This document shows positions 1-10,571 of a stretch of 64,000 bases of DNA, piece after piece (position 1 is the stretch's first letter; the number at the start of each line of letters is the position of its first letter). Made by a program: the position numbers and the translations under genes. Source of the DNA: Pseudomonas syringae KCTC 12500 (lineage in GTDB: Bacteria > Pseudomonadota > Gammaproteobacteria > Pseudomonadales > Pseudomonadaceae); assembly GCF_000507185.2 (NCBI RefSeq), contig NZ_AYTM02000002.1, positions 2,650,001-2,714,000 of the forward strand. Reading direction: 5' to 3'. The notes beneath the pieces were generated by a model. The model searched no databases. It had not been told where the DNA came from and saw only the letters and a program-made list of their open reading frames with translations.

Positions 1-2363
<2,363 letters not shown>

Positions 2364-2523
2364 ATATAACACCCAAGCAATTTGCGTCGAACGACACAGA
2401 TTGCGGTGACTGTGAAGATGACACGAACCGAAAGTTTGCGTCACGAACGACACCTGAACCAGCTTGCTATCACATACCCGATTTGCTGAAGCGCGCCGCA
2501 GGGCACGATTCGGTACCCGAATT

Positions 2524-2640
2524 TCTTGACGACCATAGAGCATTGGAACCACCTGATCCCATCCCGAACTCAGTAGTGAAACGATGTATCGCCGATGGTA
2601 GTGTGGGGTTTCCCCATGTGAGAGTAGGTCATCGTCAAGA
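2524..2640 (+). rRNA. rrf: 5S ribosomal RNA, first copy
   Basis: About 117 nt starting TTCTTGACGACCATAGAGC and ending GTAGGTCATCGTCAAGA, the typical Pseudomonas 5S; the two ends pair to form helix I. It lies about 160 nt after the 23S 3' end, as expected for the distal part of an rrn operon. It differs from the second copy by a single base that I can find (T at 2574). Confidence 0.95.
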
Positions 2641-2651
2641 TTGAATTCCAG

Positions 2652-2686
2652 AAACCCTCATCGCTTACGCGTTGAGGGTTTTTGTT
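2652..2686 (+). terminator. Rho-independent terminator after first 5S
   Basis: AAACCCTCA (2652-2660) pairs with TGAGGGTTT (2673-2681) around a 12-base loop, followed by a T-rich run. A near copy follows the second 5S, so the hairpin is part of the duplicated unit. If it terminates efficiently, the second 5S would be transcribed only by read-through or from its own promoter. Confidence 0.7.
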
Positions 2687-2746
2687 TAAGTAGAAGTCAC
2701 CAAAATTCGCTGGAACGTTACCTGCTAACGGATCGGCAACAGAATT

Positions 2747-2863
2747 TCTTGACGACCATAGAGCATTGGAACCACCTGATCCCATCCCGAACTCAGCAGT
2801 GAAACGATGTATCGCCGATGGTAGTGTGGGGTTTCCCCATGTGAGAGTAGGTCATCGTCAAGA
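2747..2863 (+). rRNA. rrf: 5S ribosomal RNA, second tandem copy
   Basis: Same length and sequence as the first 5S except C at 2797 where the first copy has T at 2574 (the offset between copies is 223 bases). Similarity extends a few bases upstream (GAATTTCTTGAC) and downstream (TTGAATTCC plus the terminator), showing duplication of the whole 5S unit. P. syringae genomes are known to carry one more 5S than 16S/23S genes, which fits this arrangement. Confidence 0.95.
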
Positions 2864-2877
2864 TTGAATTCCGAAAT

Positions 2878-2906
2878 CCCTCATCGCTTACGCGATGAGG
2901 GGTTTT
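2878..2906 (+). terminator. Rho-independent terminator after second 5S
   Basis: CCCTCATCG (2878-2886) and CGATGAGGG (2893-2901) form a 9-bp perfect stem with a CTTACG-type loop, followed by TTTTGT. The stem is more perfect than that of the first 5S terminator, so this is probably the true end of the rrn operon. Confidence 0.8.
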
Positions 2907-2919
2907 GTCGTTATGGGTC

Positions 2920-2962
2920 ATCAAATAAAGAAGCCCGCTCAGGCATTTGCTCCGAGCGGGCT
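2920..2962 (-). terminator. Rho-independent terminator of the mgo operon
   Basis: AGCCCGCTC (2932-2940) and GAGCGGGCT (2954-2962) form a 9-bp perfect stem. On the minus strand it is followed by CTTCTTTATTTG, a U-rich tail. It lies 19 bases beyond the mgoD stop codon and separates this operon from the convergent rRNA operon. Confidence 0.8.
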
Positions 2963-2980
2963 GCTGTGATGCAGCGTCAA

Positions 2981-3460
2981 TCAGCCAAACAGGCTGCGCA
3001 CGTTACTCATTGCGCCATCTGCAAACCCCTGAAGAAACGCCTCGAATGCATCCCCTTCAGGCCCTCCCTCAACAGGGTCGGCAACAATCGTCCAGCTGGC
3101 GATGCAGGTATCGCCATCACCGCTGGCTTCCACTGTCATTGCCGCCCACAGATTGCTGACTGGCAAGCTGGTGTGGATCAGTGACCAGGTCATATAAAGC
3201 GCCTGATCGTCCCTGGAGTTCAGTTGTTCGATGGCCACATTGCCATCCTTGAACAGCTTGTTGCGAACCGAGCCCGGACCTTCGCCAGTGACCTCAATGC
3301 TCTCCAGCGCCGGTATGAATGCCTGGAAGCCGCCGAAATTGCCGACGACAGCCCACACGCTGGCCGCGTCACCGGAGACGTCCACGGCGGACACCACTCG
3401 GCACGCCACCGGGTTCTTGATAAGGGTGTCGGGTTTCAGATTGCTGTGAAGTGTGTTCAT
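2981..3460 (-). CDS. mgoD: MgoD/PvfD-like SRPBCC (polyketide cyclase/dehydrase) protein
   Basis: 159-residue SRPBCC-fold (Bet v 1/START-like) protein, last gene of the mgoBCAD operon and 32 bases after mgoA. The family pattern is visible: a conserved VWAVVGNFGGFQAF segment near residue 40, a GSVRNK block, and a long C-terminal helix ending in QGFADGAM. An ATG 12 bases upstream (3472) is in frame, but the GGAG at 3467-3470 is correctly spaced only for the ATG at 3460. In mgo/pvf clusters this protein accompanies the NRPS and N-oxygenase that build a diazeniumdiolate signal; its exact step is not evident from sequence. Function is inferred mainly from operon context. Confidence 0.85.
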   Translation of the reverse strand: MNTLHSNLKPDTLIKNPVACRVVSAVDVSGDAASVWAVVGNFGGFQAFIPALESIEVTGEGPGSVRNKLFKDGNVAIEQLNSRDDQALYMTWSLIHTSLPVSNLWAAMTVEASGDGDTCIASWTIVADPVEGGPEGDAFEAFLQGFADGAMSNVRSLFG

Positions 3461-3492
3461 GTCGTTCTCCATTTATCTCAGTGGGTAATGGC

Positions 3493-6400
3493 TCAGATGA
3501 AGTCGATTTCTTTCAGGTAATCGCAACCCCTGCGCAGCAACGCCGGAGTTTTTTGCGGGTACTGTTCGCCCATGCGACGAATGCCGTTCAGGGTGTTGCG
3601 GTGCTCGATCATCGAGATGTCGCCGATGTCTTCTTCAAACCCGTCGAGGTAGAACCCCAGCACGCCAAACAGCGCGTTCTGGCTGTCGACGCGCCGGAGT
3701 TGCGCCTGCCATTGCTCGACGCTGACCAGCTCGAACTGACGCCCTGCCTCGCGGAAGGCGTGCACGTAGTCGCTCCAGCTCAAGGGCTCGGGGTTATGCA
3801 GATTGAACACCGCGTGTTCTGGCTGATAACGGCTGGCATGGAAGCCGATGAAGCGCGCCAGAAAGTCCACCGGCATCAGGTCGAAGTTGATGGCGAATGC
3901 CGGAACCTGACCCAATTGCAGCGAGCCCTTGAGCATCAGCATCAAGCGGTTTTTCTGTGGCTGACACACGCCGGTAACGCTGTTGAAGGCGATGTTGCCG
4001 GGGCGATAGATGTTTACCCAGGCACCTTGGTCCCGGGCACATTGCAGGATGCGCTCAGCCACCCACTTGGAGAGGTTGTAGCCGTTCTTGATGTAGATCG
4101 GCGGGGTAGCGGCAGCGGGTTGTTCAAGCACATTGCCGGCGGCATCGATGGCACTGCAGGCTGACAGCGTCGAAACGAAATTGAAGACCTTTTTACGGCG
4201 CCCCTCACAGAGCTTCAGGCATTCAAAGACCGGGGCCACATTGTCTTTGACCAGGGTTTCGTAATCCTGAACATGGTTCACATTGGCAGCGTTGTGCACC
4301 AACGCACCAAACTCGAGATCCAGTCGTTCATACACGGCTTCACTGAGCCCCAACCGAGGCTTGGTCAGGTCAGCGGGATAGACCTTCACGCGACTCAGGT
4401 CCAGGTGATCCAGGCGGTTTTCCCGCAGGGCATGTTCGAAGCGCTGTTGCGCGCTTTGTCCTGCAGCCTCGCGCACCAGGCAGGCGATCTCGGTTGCCCC
4501 CCAGTTGAGCAGCGCTTCGACGATATGCACACCCAGGAAGCCGTTGGCACCCGTGACAATCACCTTATGAACATCACCCATTCTGCTGACAGGCAATGTA
4601 GCCAGCTGAAAGTCCGGGTTCGCATCCCGCAGGGCCTGAGCACTGAGGACTCCGGCAGAAGTGCCGTCACTGGCGATCAGGCTGGCGAGCGTCAGCACGG
4701 TCGGTGCTTCGATAAAACGATTGATGGGAATACTGCGCCCAAAGTGTTCACGAACGCCCAGCAACAGGCGCGACAGCAGGATCGAGTGGCCTCCGAGATT
4801 GAAAAAGCTTTCATCAGTCGAGATGTCGTCTGGCGGCAGCTCCAACAGCTCGCCCCATAGCTCCAGCAGCGCCCGCTCCTGCTCCGTCTCGGGCTGGCGA
4901 CGAGTGTGCTGCCCGATAAAGCTCAGTGGTATTTCCAGAAGCGCTTTGCGATCGACCTTGCCGTTGCTGGCGAACGGCATGCCGGGCAACATCGTGTAGA
5001 CGGCGGGATGCATGTAATCAGGCAGAAGGCGTTGTACATGCGCCTTTAGCGCCTGTTCGTCATGCTCAAGATACGGTTGAGCGAGAAACGCCAGAATTCG
5101 CCGCTGCCTGTCGATCACCACGGCGACCTGTCGATACAGCCAGCTGTCGCGCAGGCAATGCTCGATCTCTTCCGGCTCGACCCGAAAACCGCGAATCTTC
5201 ACCTGATTATCACGGCGTCCGCTGAGGACGATGCCGTCAGCCGTCCACTTGGCCATATCGCCGGTACGGTAGGCACGCATCAGTTGCCCATCCGGTTTCG
5301 TCAGCCACACATAACGCTCGGCGGTAAGCTCGGGGTTGTTTACATAGCCCAGGCACACACCGGGTCCAACGATGTACAGCTCCCCTTGAGTCTGCACGGC
5401 CACGGGCTGCAATTGCTCGTCCAGAATCCACGTCTGGCTGTTGGCTATCGGTCGGCCCAGATGCCGGTTGCTGCTGGACGAAGCGAACTCGCAGGCGGTA
5501 ACCAACACTGTGGCTTCGGTGGGGCCGTACAGGTTGTGGAAATGACATTGGCCGGTGAGTTGCGCAATCACATGCGGCTCACAGACGTCGCCTCCGGTCA
5601 TGACATGCTCAAGCCCCAGCGGCTGATCCAGCGGCAGGATGCTCAACAGCGCCGGCGGCAGGAATGCATGGGTGATGCCTTGTTGCAGCACGCGGACCAA
5701 CTGCAACGGATCACGCCGCTGGTCTTCATCGGGGACCACCAGTTCGGCGCCACTGAGCCAGGTGGGGAAAATGTCGATGATCGACGAGTCGAAACTCAGC
5801 GTAGAGAATTGCAGCACCCGGCTGTGTTCGTTCAGGCTCACATGCTCGGCATACCAGGCGGTGAAGTGGCTGAGATTGCGCTGGCTGAGCAATACGCCTT
5901 TCGGCTGCCCGGTGGTGCCCGACGTGTACAGCGCCATGCAGGGCGCATCCTGATCGGCAGCAACGCATGCATGTGCTGAAGCTCCGTCCTCTACAGGCGG
6001 CGCAGCAATATTCAGTGCCGGAAACTCCGCAGCCGCCAGCGGGTGCGCGCCATCGTGCAGCAACAGCATCGCCCCCGAGTTTTCCAGAATGTACTGCTGA
6101 CGCTGCACAGGCTGGCCGGGATCAAGCGGCAGGTACACCGCACCGCAACCCAGAATCGCGAGGATGCCGGCATACAGCTCGGCTGACTTGTGCAGGCAGA
6201 TACCAATCACCGGAGGTGCGTCGGCTTTCGCGTGCGCCAGCAACGGCCGCAGCAAGCGCTGGATAGCCAGGCTGTGCGCGTGCAGTTGCCGATAGCTGAG
6301 CGTCTGGTTGCGAACGGAGAGTGCCGGGCGCTCGGCAAACTTCAGCAACGCCTGCTCCAGCCGCTCGGTGATGGGTGTTTCGGCCAGTTTCAGCAGGTGC

Positions 6401-6939
6401 GGTTGATCCGTCTGATTCAGGCGATGCTCGAACAGCAATTGATCAATCGCCTGCAAGCCATGCTGTCGATCACTCTGGGTCGATGTGACGCTTGTCAGAC
6501 CGTTGAAATAGTCGTCTTCTCTGGATAAGCGGCTGATCTGCACTGTCGCCAGATCCACCATGGCTGTGACAGTGGCATCCCGCAGTTCGCGCCCGTTGCC
6601 TGATTCCTCGACCGGCAGCCACTCACGAACGATCAAGCGTCGAGCCTGGGCAGCGCCATGCCAGCACAGCAGCTCCAGCCGAGGTAACCCGTACTCCAGC
6701 GCATTGCCGAAACCGACCCGAAGGCGCAGATGCGTGCAGTGGCCGAACGCACTCAGGTGTTCCTGGGACAGGTCCAGACTGCCATCTTCGATCAGCACGC
6801 CGCCATCAGGCATCGTCACCGCGTCCAGCGCCTGCTGATCAGACAGATGCCGCACGCCATGCCCGTGGTCCAGCAGCTCGGCATTCAGTTCACTCAAGGT
6901 CAGGCTGTGACCGATGAGCACAATCTCCAGGCGCTTCAT
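3493..6939 (-). CDS. mgoA: MgoA/PvfC nonribosomal peptide synthetase, A-T-reductase architecture
   Basis: 1148-residue single-module NRPS without a condensation domain. The first ~190 residues match no domain I recognise. The adenylation domain spans about 195-670: SGTTGQPKG (340-348), YGPTE (471-475), YRTGD (557-561), NGKVDRKAL (659-667). The carrier domain has FFNLGGHS with phosphopantetheine Ser719. A thioester reductase domain begins with TGANGFLG (796-803) and contains YNLSK (955-959). This set activates an amino acid, holds it as a thioester and releases it reductively as an aldehyde or alcohol. The start codon overlaps the mgoC stop as ATGA; an upstream in-frame start at 6990 would lie inside mgoC. 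In P. syringae, mgoA is required for the leudiazen-type signal controlling mangotoxin production. Identity is firm from architecture plus gene order. Confidence 0.93.
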   Translation of the reverse strand: MKRLEIVLIGHSLTLSELNAELLDHGHGVRHLSDQQALDAVTMPDGGVLIEDGSLDLSQEHLSAFGHCTHLRLRVGFGNALEYGLPRLELLCWHGAAQARRLIVREWLPVEESGNGRELRDATVTAMVDLATVQISRLSREDDYFNGLTSVTSTQSDRQHGLQAIDQLLFEHRLNQTDQPHLLKLAETPITERLEQALLKFAERPALSVRNQTLSYRQLHAHSLAIQRLLRPLLAHAKADAPPVIGICLHKSAELYAGILAILGCGAVYLPLDPGQPVQRQQYILENSGAMLLLHDGAHPLAAAEFPALNIAAPPVEDGASAHACVAADQDAPCMALYTSGTTGQPKGVLLSQRNLSHFTAWYAEHVSLNEHSRVLQFSTLSFDSSIIDIFPTWLSGAELVVPDEDQRRDPLQLVRVLQQGITHAFLPPALLSILPLDQPLGLEHVMTGGDVCEPHVIAQLTGQCHFHNLYGPTEATVLVTACEFASSSSNRHLGRPIANSQTWILDEQLQPVAVQTQGELYIVGPGVCLGYVNNPELTAERYVWLTKPDGQLMRAYRTGDMAKWTADGIVLSGRRDNQVKIRGFRVEPEEIEHCLRDSWLYRQVAVVIDRQRRILAFLAQPYLEHDEQALKAHVQRLLPDYMHPAVYTMLPGMPFASNGKVDRKALLEIPLSFIGQHTRRQPETEQERALLELWGELLELPPDDISTDESFFNLGGHSILLSRLLLGVREHFGRSIPINRFIEAPTVLTLASLIASDGTSAGVLSAQALRDANPDFQLATLPVSRMGDVHKVIVTGANGFLGVHIVEALLNWGATEIACLVREAAGQSAQQRFEHALRENRLDHLDLSRVKVYPADLTKPRLGLSEAVYERLDLEFGALVHNAANVNHVQDYETLVKDNVAPVFECLKLCEGRRKKVFNFVSTLSACSAIDAAGNVLEQPAAATPPIYIKNGYNLSKWVAERILQCARDQGAWVNIYRPGNIAFNSVTGVCQPQKNRLMLMLKGSLQLGQVPAFAINFDLMPVDFLARFIGFHASRYQPEHAVFNLHNPEPLSWSDYVHAFREAGRQFELVSVEQWQAQLRRVDSQNALFGVLGFYLDGFEEDIGDISMIEHRNTLNGIRRMGEQYPQKTPALLRRGCDYLKEIDFI

Positions 6940-7883
6940 TGCAGCGTCCCCTGCGCAGGCAGATAGTCCGCCAGCGCATGCTGTACACAAGGATCGTCCA
7001 GCATCGAGCTGTTCTTGAAGAAACGCACGATGTTGGCCACCAGTGGGTGATGGCGGTTGACTGGGAAACTCACAGCCCTGGTTTCGTCCCTGAGCGCCTG
7101 CTTGACGGTGTCCGCCACCTGCAGATGGTCGATCAGGGTGAAGTCGAAGCCATTCTGAATATCGTTGGTCAGGTATTGAGCGATGAACACCGGCATGATG
7201 CGGGCGATGGATTCCCGGTCCTGTTGGGGAGCGGTGTGCCAGTAGATGCGTACCAGCCGCGCCCAGAAGCCCGAGTGACGCCCCTCGTCCAGCAAGTGGT
7301 CGGCCATCAGCCCCTTGACCGATTGCTTGACCGATTCGTCCTTGGCGAACGCCGCCACATCGTTGGTCACAGTGTTCTCCGCGATGGCGACACAGATCAG
7401 CTCCACTGCGCTGCGCAAATGCTCGGGGGCCAGAGCCAGTGCGGCCGGAATGGCCCGGCTGAGTTCAATCTCGTCCGGCAACGGGATAGGTTCTATGCCC
7501 GTCAGGGCGATGGTCTGTTGCATGAAGTCCATCGCGACCAGTGCGTGATAGTCCTCATCGACCACCACCGTCATCGCGTCGTAGCGACAGGCAAACGGGA
7601 AGCGAATCGTGAAGTGGTCCTTGGCGATACTGCGCGCGGTCCTGTCAACGATCTCGGTCTCGAAGATCACCACATCATTGATGAACTTGTAGAGGCTCTG
7701 CACCAGCGCGTAATCGCGCAAATGCGCACACTCGCGTGTGAACGTGTCGCTGAGCACCAGCGGTTGGCGGCTGAGGGGGTAGATCAGTTTGTCATCGTTC
7801 TCGACCATCCTGCGTGGGCGAGTACGAATGGTGGCGCGACCTTCCCACGCATCGATGAACGACATGTAGTCTTCTGCTTTCAT
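6936..7883 (-). CDS. mgoC: MgoC/PvfB AurF-like diiron N-oxygenase
   Basis: 315-residue member of the AurF (p-aminobenzoate N-oxygenase) diiron family, thought to oxidise an amine during diazeniumdiolate signal biosynthesis. Candidate metal ligands are visible: Glu75/Glu77 in IFETEIVDR, the ExxH pair Glu110-His113 in VDEDYH, Glu169 in AIAEN, and His196, Glu200 and His203 in DHLLDEGRH. The start at 7883 has an AAGGAAG ribosome site about 7 bases upstream. It follows mgoB by 42 bases and overlaps mgoA by 4 bases, so it is probably co-translated with the NRPS. Nothing appears truncated. Confidence 0.9.
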   Translation of the reverse strand: MKAEDYMSFIDAWEGRATIRTRPRRMVENDDKLIYPLSRQPLVLSDTFTRECAHLRDYALVQSLYKFINDVVIFETEIVDRTARSIAKDHFTIRFPFACRYDAMTVVVDEDYHALVAMDFMQQTIALTGIEPIPLPDEIELSRAIPAALALAPEHLRSAVELICVAIAENTVTNDVAAFAKDESVKQSVKGLMADHLLDEGRHSGFWARLVRIYWHTAPQQDRESIARIMPVFIAQYLTNDIQNGFDFTLIDHLQVADTVKQALRDETRAVSFPVNRHHPLVANIVRFFKNSSMLDDPCVQHALADYLPAQGTLQ

Positions 7884-7925
7884 GATGGCTTCCTTGTAAA
7901 GGCTTCAGGGTGTTGCGGGCGGGTC

Positions 7926-8702
7926 TTACGCGCTGGCCTGCACGAGCGGCGTTCGCATGCTCAGGCGCAGCGTGTCCCATAGCTGGACTCTGCTTTCCAC
8001 AGCGGCGATGGCGGTCTGATAAACCTCTCGCTCGCGCTGCGCGTCGTCGGCAACCAGACGAGCCAGCAAATGCTCTGCTGCCGGACCGTGGTCCTCGGCG
8101 TCCACTTCGATGTGGCGTTCCAGGTAGTAGCGGAAGGTGGGTGCCTGGTGGGCGGTGATGCCCCAGTCATCGAGGATGGTCTGGAACATCTGCGGGATGA
8201 CGCTCTCGCGTCCATGCAGAAAGGCCGCAGCAACGCTGTGTGCCGGCGCATGCAGGGCGATATCGAGCGTGTGTGTAACGAATGCCGTCGCCGCCTGCCC
8301 CGCGTCGACGTGTTGCAGTGCGGTTGTGTAACGCATGCCCTGTCTCTGAAGTTCGATGAAGCGCTCGATCTGTACCGTGCTCGCGCCAATCTCGCGCATC
8401 GCATCCAGGTACAGCTCGAAGTGGCTGTAATGACCCGCGCCCAGTCGGTCATCGGACTCCTCACCCAGTACGATCTCGTTGATCAGGCGGGCAGCGGAAG
8501 CGTCTGTCGGCGGCAGCCACGGCAACTGGGTGCAGGTCAGTTCCTGTTGCAGGCGCTTGGTCAGCGACATGAAATCCCAGACGGCGAATACATGGGTCTC
8601 CATAAAGCGCCGGAGTACATCCAATGTCGTGATTTCTGCAAAGATCGGATGACGACCAAGTTCAACTTTCTTATGTGCGAGTCGTGTTTTTTCACAAGGC
8701 AT
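7926..8702 (-). CDS. mgoB: MgoB/PvfA heme-oxygenase-like (DUF3050-type) protein
   Basis: 258-residue all-helical protein of the heme-oxygenase-like fold, first gene of the mgo operon. Features consistent with this family are HPIFAEI near the N-terminus, [30 protein letters not shown], and a late His-rich [14 protein letters not shown] segment; such residues often bind a dinuclear metal site. I chose the start at 8702 (MPCEKTRL) because an AGGA lies 9 bases before it; the longer in-frame version from 8789 adds 29 residues not resembling the family. Known mgoB/pvfA products are needed for signal synthesis together with the AurF-like oxygenase. The chemistry is inferred from family. Confidence 0.87.
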   Translation of the reverse strand: MPCEKTRLAHKKVELGRHPIFAEITTLDVLRRFMETHVFAVWDFMSLTKRLQQELTCTQLPWLPPTDASAARLINEIVLGEESDDRLGAGHYSHFELYLDAMREIGASTVQIERFIELQRQGMRYTTALQHVDAGQAATAFVTHTLDIALHAPAHSVAAAFLHGRESVIPQMFQTILDDWGITAHQAPTFRYYLERHIEVDAEDHGPAAEHLLARLVADDAQREREVYQTAIAAVESRVQLWDTLRLSMRTPLVQASA

Positions 8703-9515
8703 AGTGACGGTCCTATTGAAAGAGGGCGGTAAGTAGCACTGCAGTTTTCTACGATATAAACATGTCGACAGTGCCGCGATAAAACGCAATGAAATGCCGG
8801 GTTAGAGGCGAACTCAGGCCTGAGTGTGAGGGGCCTGTTCGCCGCAAACACGCATCGGTTATTTCAATTCGAGACACCCTGCCGCGTTGGCTTTCCGAGC
8901 GCTGGCCCTTGTACATCAAGAGGTCTAGCCCGGTAAGCCGCCGACATCACTGACGACGAAGAAAACTTAAAACAAACTTATCAAGGGCTGCAATCATTTT
9001 TTTAATAATATTTAATGAGCCGTTTTTAAGCATGTAAGTTGCCATGTAAAACGTGGTGAATACGTTTTACAGGCGTGCAGACAACCCTCCCGACTGATTA
9101 AGCCGGAATTATTAATAATGAGCGAATGCCTCGCCCAGCGTTGCCGATGTGCTGAATAATCAGGGTTCTGGTTTTTTTAATGGGCGAAGTTGGAAATGAC
9201 TTCCAATGTCTGTGTGCCCCGTTCAACAACTCCTTATCCATTGAGTTCAGATGAACAGAGAACCGCTCCGATCCTGCGCGAGCCGTTCAGCCGTAGCCAG
9301 GGAACATCCTCCGGTTGGTTTCCTCAGCGCCACGGTCGAGTTTGCCTTATTCCGGCGTTGGGCCATCCGGCAGATCAGGAAAATAGCGATAAAAACGCCA
9401 TGCCGAGGTTGAGCCTGGCAATGTATCGAGGAGGTGTGAAGAGGAGGGCTGGAGGTGCAAGCGGCCAATCCGCAGACGTTGAGTCATCGCCTGCTGGATA
9501 GACCGCCTTGATGAT
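8703..9515. other. Intergenic region upstream of mgoB, ~0.8 kb, no convincing gene
   Basis: This stretch separates mgoB from the GntR gene. The 5' half is AT-rich around 8990-9130 and holds a 9-bp inverted repeat (9046-9070, listed separately). A 103-codon plus-strand frame at 9190-9501 has no recognisable domain, no clear ribosome site and atypical composition, so I do not call it. The region most likely contains the mgo promoter and control sites; I could not identify a confident -35/-10 pair. Confidence 0.6.
9046..9070. promoter_or_regulatory. Perfect 9-bp inverted repeat, candidate operator upstream of mgoB
   Basis: GTAAAACGT (9046-9054) and ACGTTTTAC (9062-9070) are exact inverted repeats separated by GGTGAAT. 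Symmetry continues outward as GCCAT/AGGC with one base missing. The 16-base centre-to-centre spacing suits a dimeric DNA-binding regulator better than a terminator, since there is no U tract and the half-sites are AT-rich. It lies about 340 bases before the mgoB start. Regulatory role is inferred. Confidence 0.45.
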
Positions 9516-9531
9516 TCAGGCGGGGTTTTTC
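9503..9531 (+). terminator. Possible weak hairpin overlapping the GntR gene stop
   Basis: CCGCCT (9503-9508) pairs with AGGCGG (9518-9523), followed by GGTTTTTC on the plus strand. The stem is only 6 bp with a 9-base loop, and no supported plus-strand gene precedes it. It may instead act on transcripts leaving the minus-strand regulator gene. Confidence 0.3.
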
Positions 9532-10253
9532 TTCGCTGTGCGGGTCGGCTTGGCCTTGGTGGCCTTTTTGCTGGTCAGGTATTGAGTGACGGCTTGAACA
9601 CCACGGTTGAGGTGATGCTGCAGTGCTTCGACACAGGGTTCGATCGCTTTCTGCTCGGCGAGCCGCAACAGCTGCCAATGGTCATCCTGAGAGAGCTTCC
9701 CCAGGCCCATGTCGGAAAGATTGAAACGCAGGAAGCGTTCTTCTTCGTTCAGGCCTTCTTCAACCAGGCGCATGAGACGCTTGTTGTGGGTCTTGGCATA
9801 CAGCGAGAGGTGGAACATCCGATTGAGTCTGCCGATCTGGCCGAAATCCGTCTCGACCTCAAGCTGCTCGATATAGCCCTTCGCCGTCGCCAGATCATCG
9901 GCGTCCAGCAATGGGATAGAAAGGCGCAACGCCTCGGACTCCAGGAGAATGCGCAAGGCATAGGCATCCACCGCGTCTTCGGTGATCAACGGTGCGACCA
10001 CCGCGCCCTTGTGCGTCTCGACACGCAGCAGCGACTGCGCCTCGAGCTGGCGCAGTGCTTCGCGCACAGGCATGCGGCTGACGCCAAACAGCGTCGCCAG
10101 TTCCTGTTGGCGCAATGCCGTGCCGCTTGGCAGGCTGCCATCGATAATGGCGTTTCGCAGCTTTTCTTCAATCACGGTTCTGGCAAGGTGCGCCGGAGGC
10201 TGCTCATTGCCCAGTACGGAGCCCAGAAAGGCTTCTCTATCTGATTTGCGCAT
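9516..10253 (-). CDS. GntR-family (FadR/FCD subfamily) transcriptional regulator
   Basis: 245 residues. The N-terminal winged helix-turn-helix (about 20-90) carries the family signature LATLFGVSRMPVREALRQLE, and residues about 95-220 form an all-helical FCD ligand-binding domain with the Asp/His-type pattern typical of carboxylate-responsive regulators. The C-terminus is an unusual basic tail (repeated KK, KAKPTRTAKKNPA) of about 20 residues beyond the FCD domain. The gene stands alone; an inverted repeat GCCAAGACTTGGC lies 67-79 bases upstream and may be its operator. The ligand cannot be deduced from sequence. Neighbouring metabolic genes (HAD phosphatase, aldo/keto reductase) are possible targets, but this is conjecture. 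Confidence 0.88.
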   Translation of the reverse strand: MRKSDREAFLGSVLGNEQPPAHLARTVIEEKLRNAIIDGSLPSGTALRQQELATLFGVSRMPVREALRQLEAQSLLRVETHKGAVVAPLITEDAVDAYALRILLESEALRLSIPLLDADDLATAKGYIEQLEVETDFGQIGRLNRMFHLSLYAKTHNKRLMRLVEEGLNEEERFLRFNLSDMGLGKLSQDDHWQLLRLAEQKAIEPCVEALQHHLNRGVQAVTQYLTSKKATKAKPTRTAKKNPA

Positions 10254-10319
10254 TGACCTACTTCTTCATCAACCCTGGCTGGACAACGTCCAATTAATCG
10301 CTTTGTTGCCGACAGACTA

Positions 10320-10332
10320 GCCAAGACTTGGC
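10320..10332. promoter_or_regulatory. Inverted repeat GCCAAGACTTGGC, possible GntR operator
   Basis: A 13-base perfect palindrome around a central A, 67-79 bases before the GntR start codon. GntR/FCD regulators usually bind short palindromes near their own promoters, so autoregulation is plausible. It does not match the classic TGGT-N-ACCA FadR core exactly. Could be chance. Confidence 0.35.
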
Positions 10333-10498
10333 AGTCCGTCGCGAAAATACAAACATCATTATGTTTAGCGGCGAGCGCAAGACCGCGCTGCAGCCCGGCG
10401 AGCTCGACAAAATACGCGTCTATCTTAGCGCTCATCGACCTCACGTACCGAGTTCGCATTCATAGGTAACAGGAGTTTCACGTATTGTTTTTATGACA

Positions 10499-10530
10499 TT
10501 GCGCTCTGAAACGACCGTTCCAGAGCGCAA
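10499..10530 (-). terminator. Hairpin terminator after the HAD / aldo-keto reductase operon
   Basis: TTGCGCTCTG (10499-10508) and CAGAGCGCAA (10521-10530) form a 10-bp perfect stem about 42 bases past the reductase stop codon. The downstream minus-strand sequence (TGTCATAAAAAC) lacks a strong U tract, so termination efficiency is uncertain. Confidence 0.55.
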
Positions 10531-10571
10531 CAGTGACACGCTCGCGGCATAAGGCCGCAGGCGTGATCGTC

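Larger units (their letters stand above)
10254..10571. other. Intergenic region between GntR regulator and aldo/keto reductase
   Basis: It contains the presumed regulator promoter and an inverted repeat at 10320-10332, plus the hairpin at 10499-10530 that ends the HAD-reductase operon. I see no coding frame of note. Confidence 0.6.

Noticed and set aside
4273..4860. 195-codon plus-strand frame antisense to mgoA
   Set aside because: Shadow of the strong NRPS coding frame; GC-rich codon bias creates such frames.
9190..9501. 103-codon plus-strand frame in the mgo upstream region
   Set aside because: No domain, no clear ribosome site, atypical composition, and no related reading in the neighbourhood.
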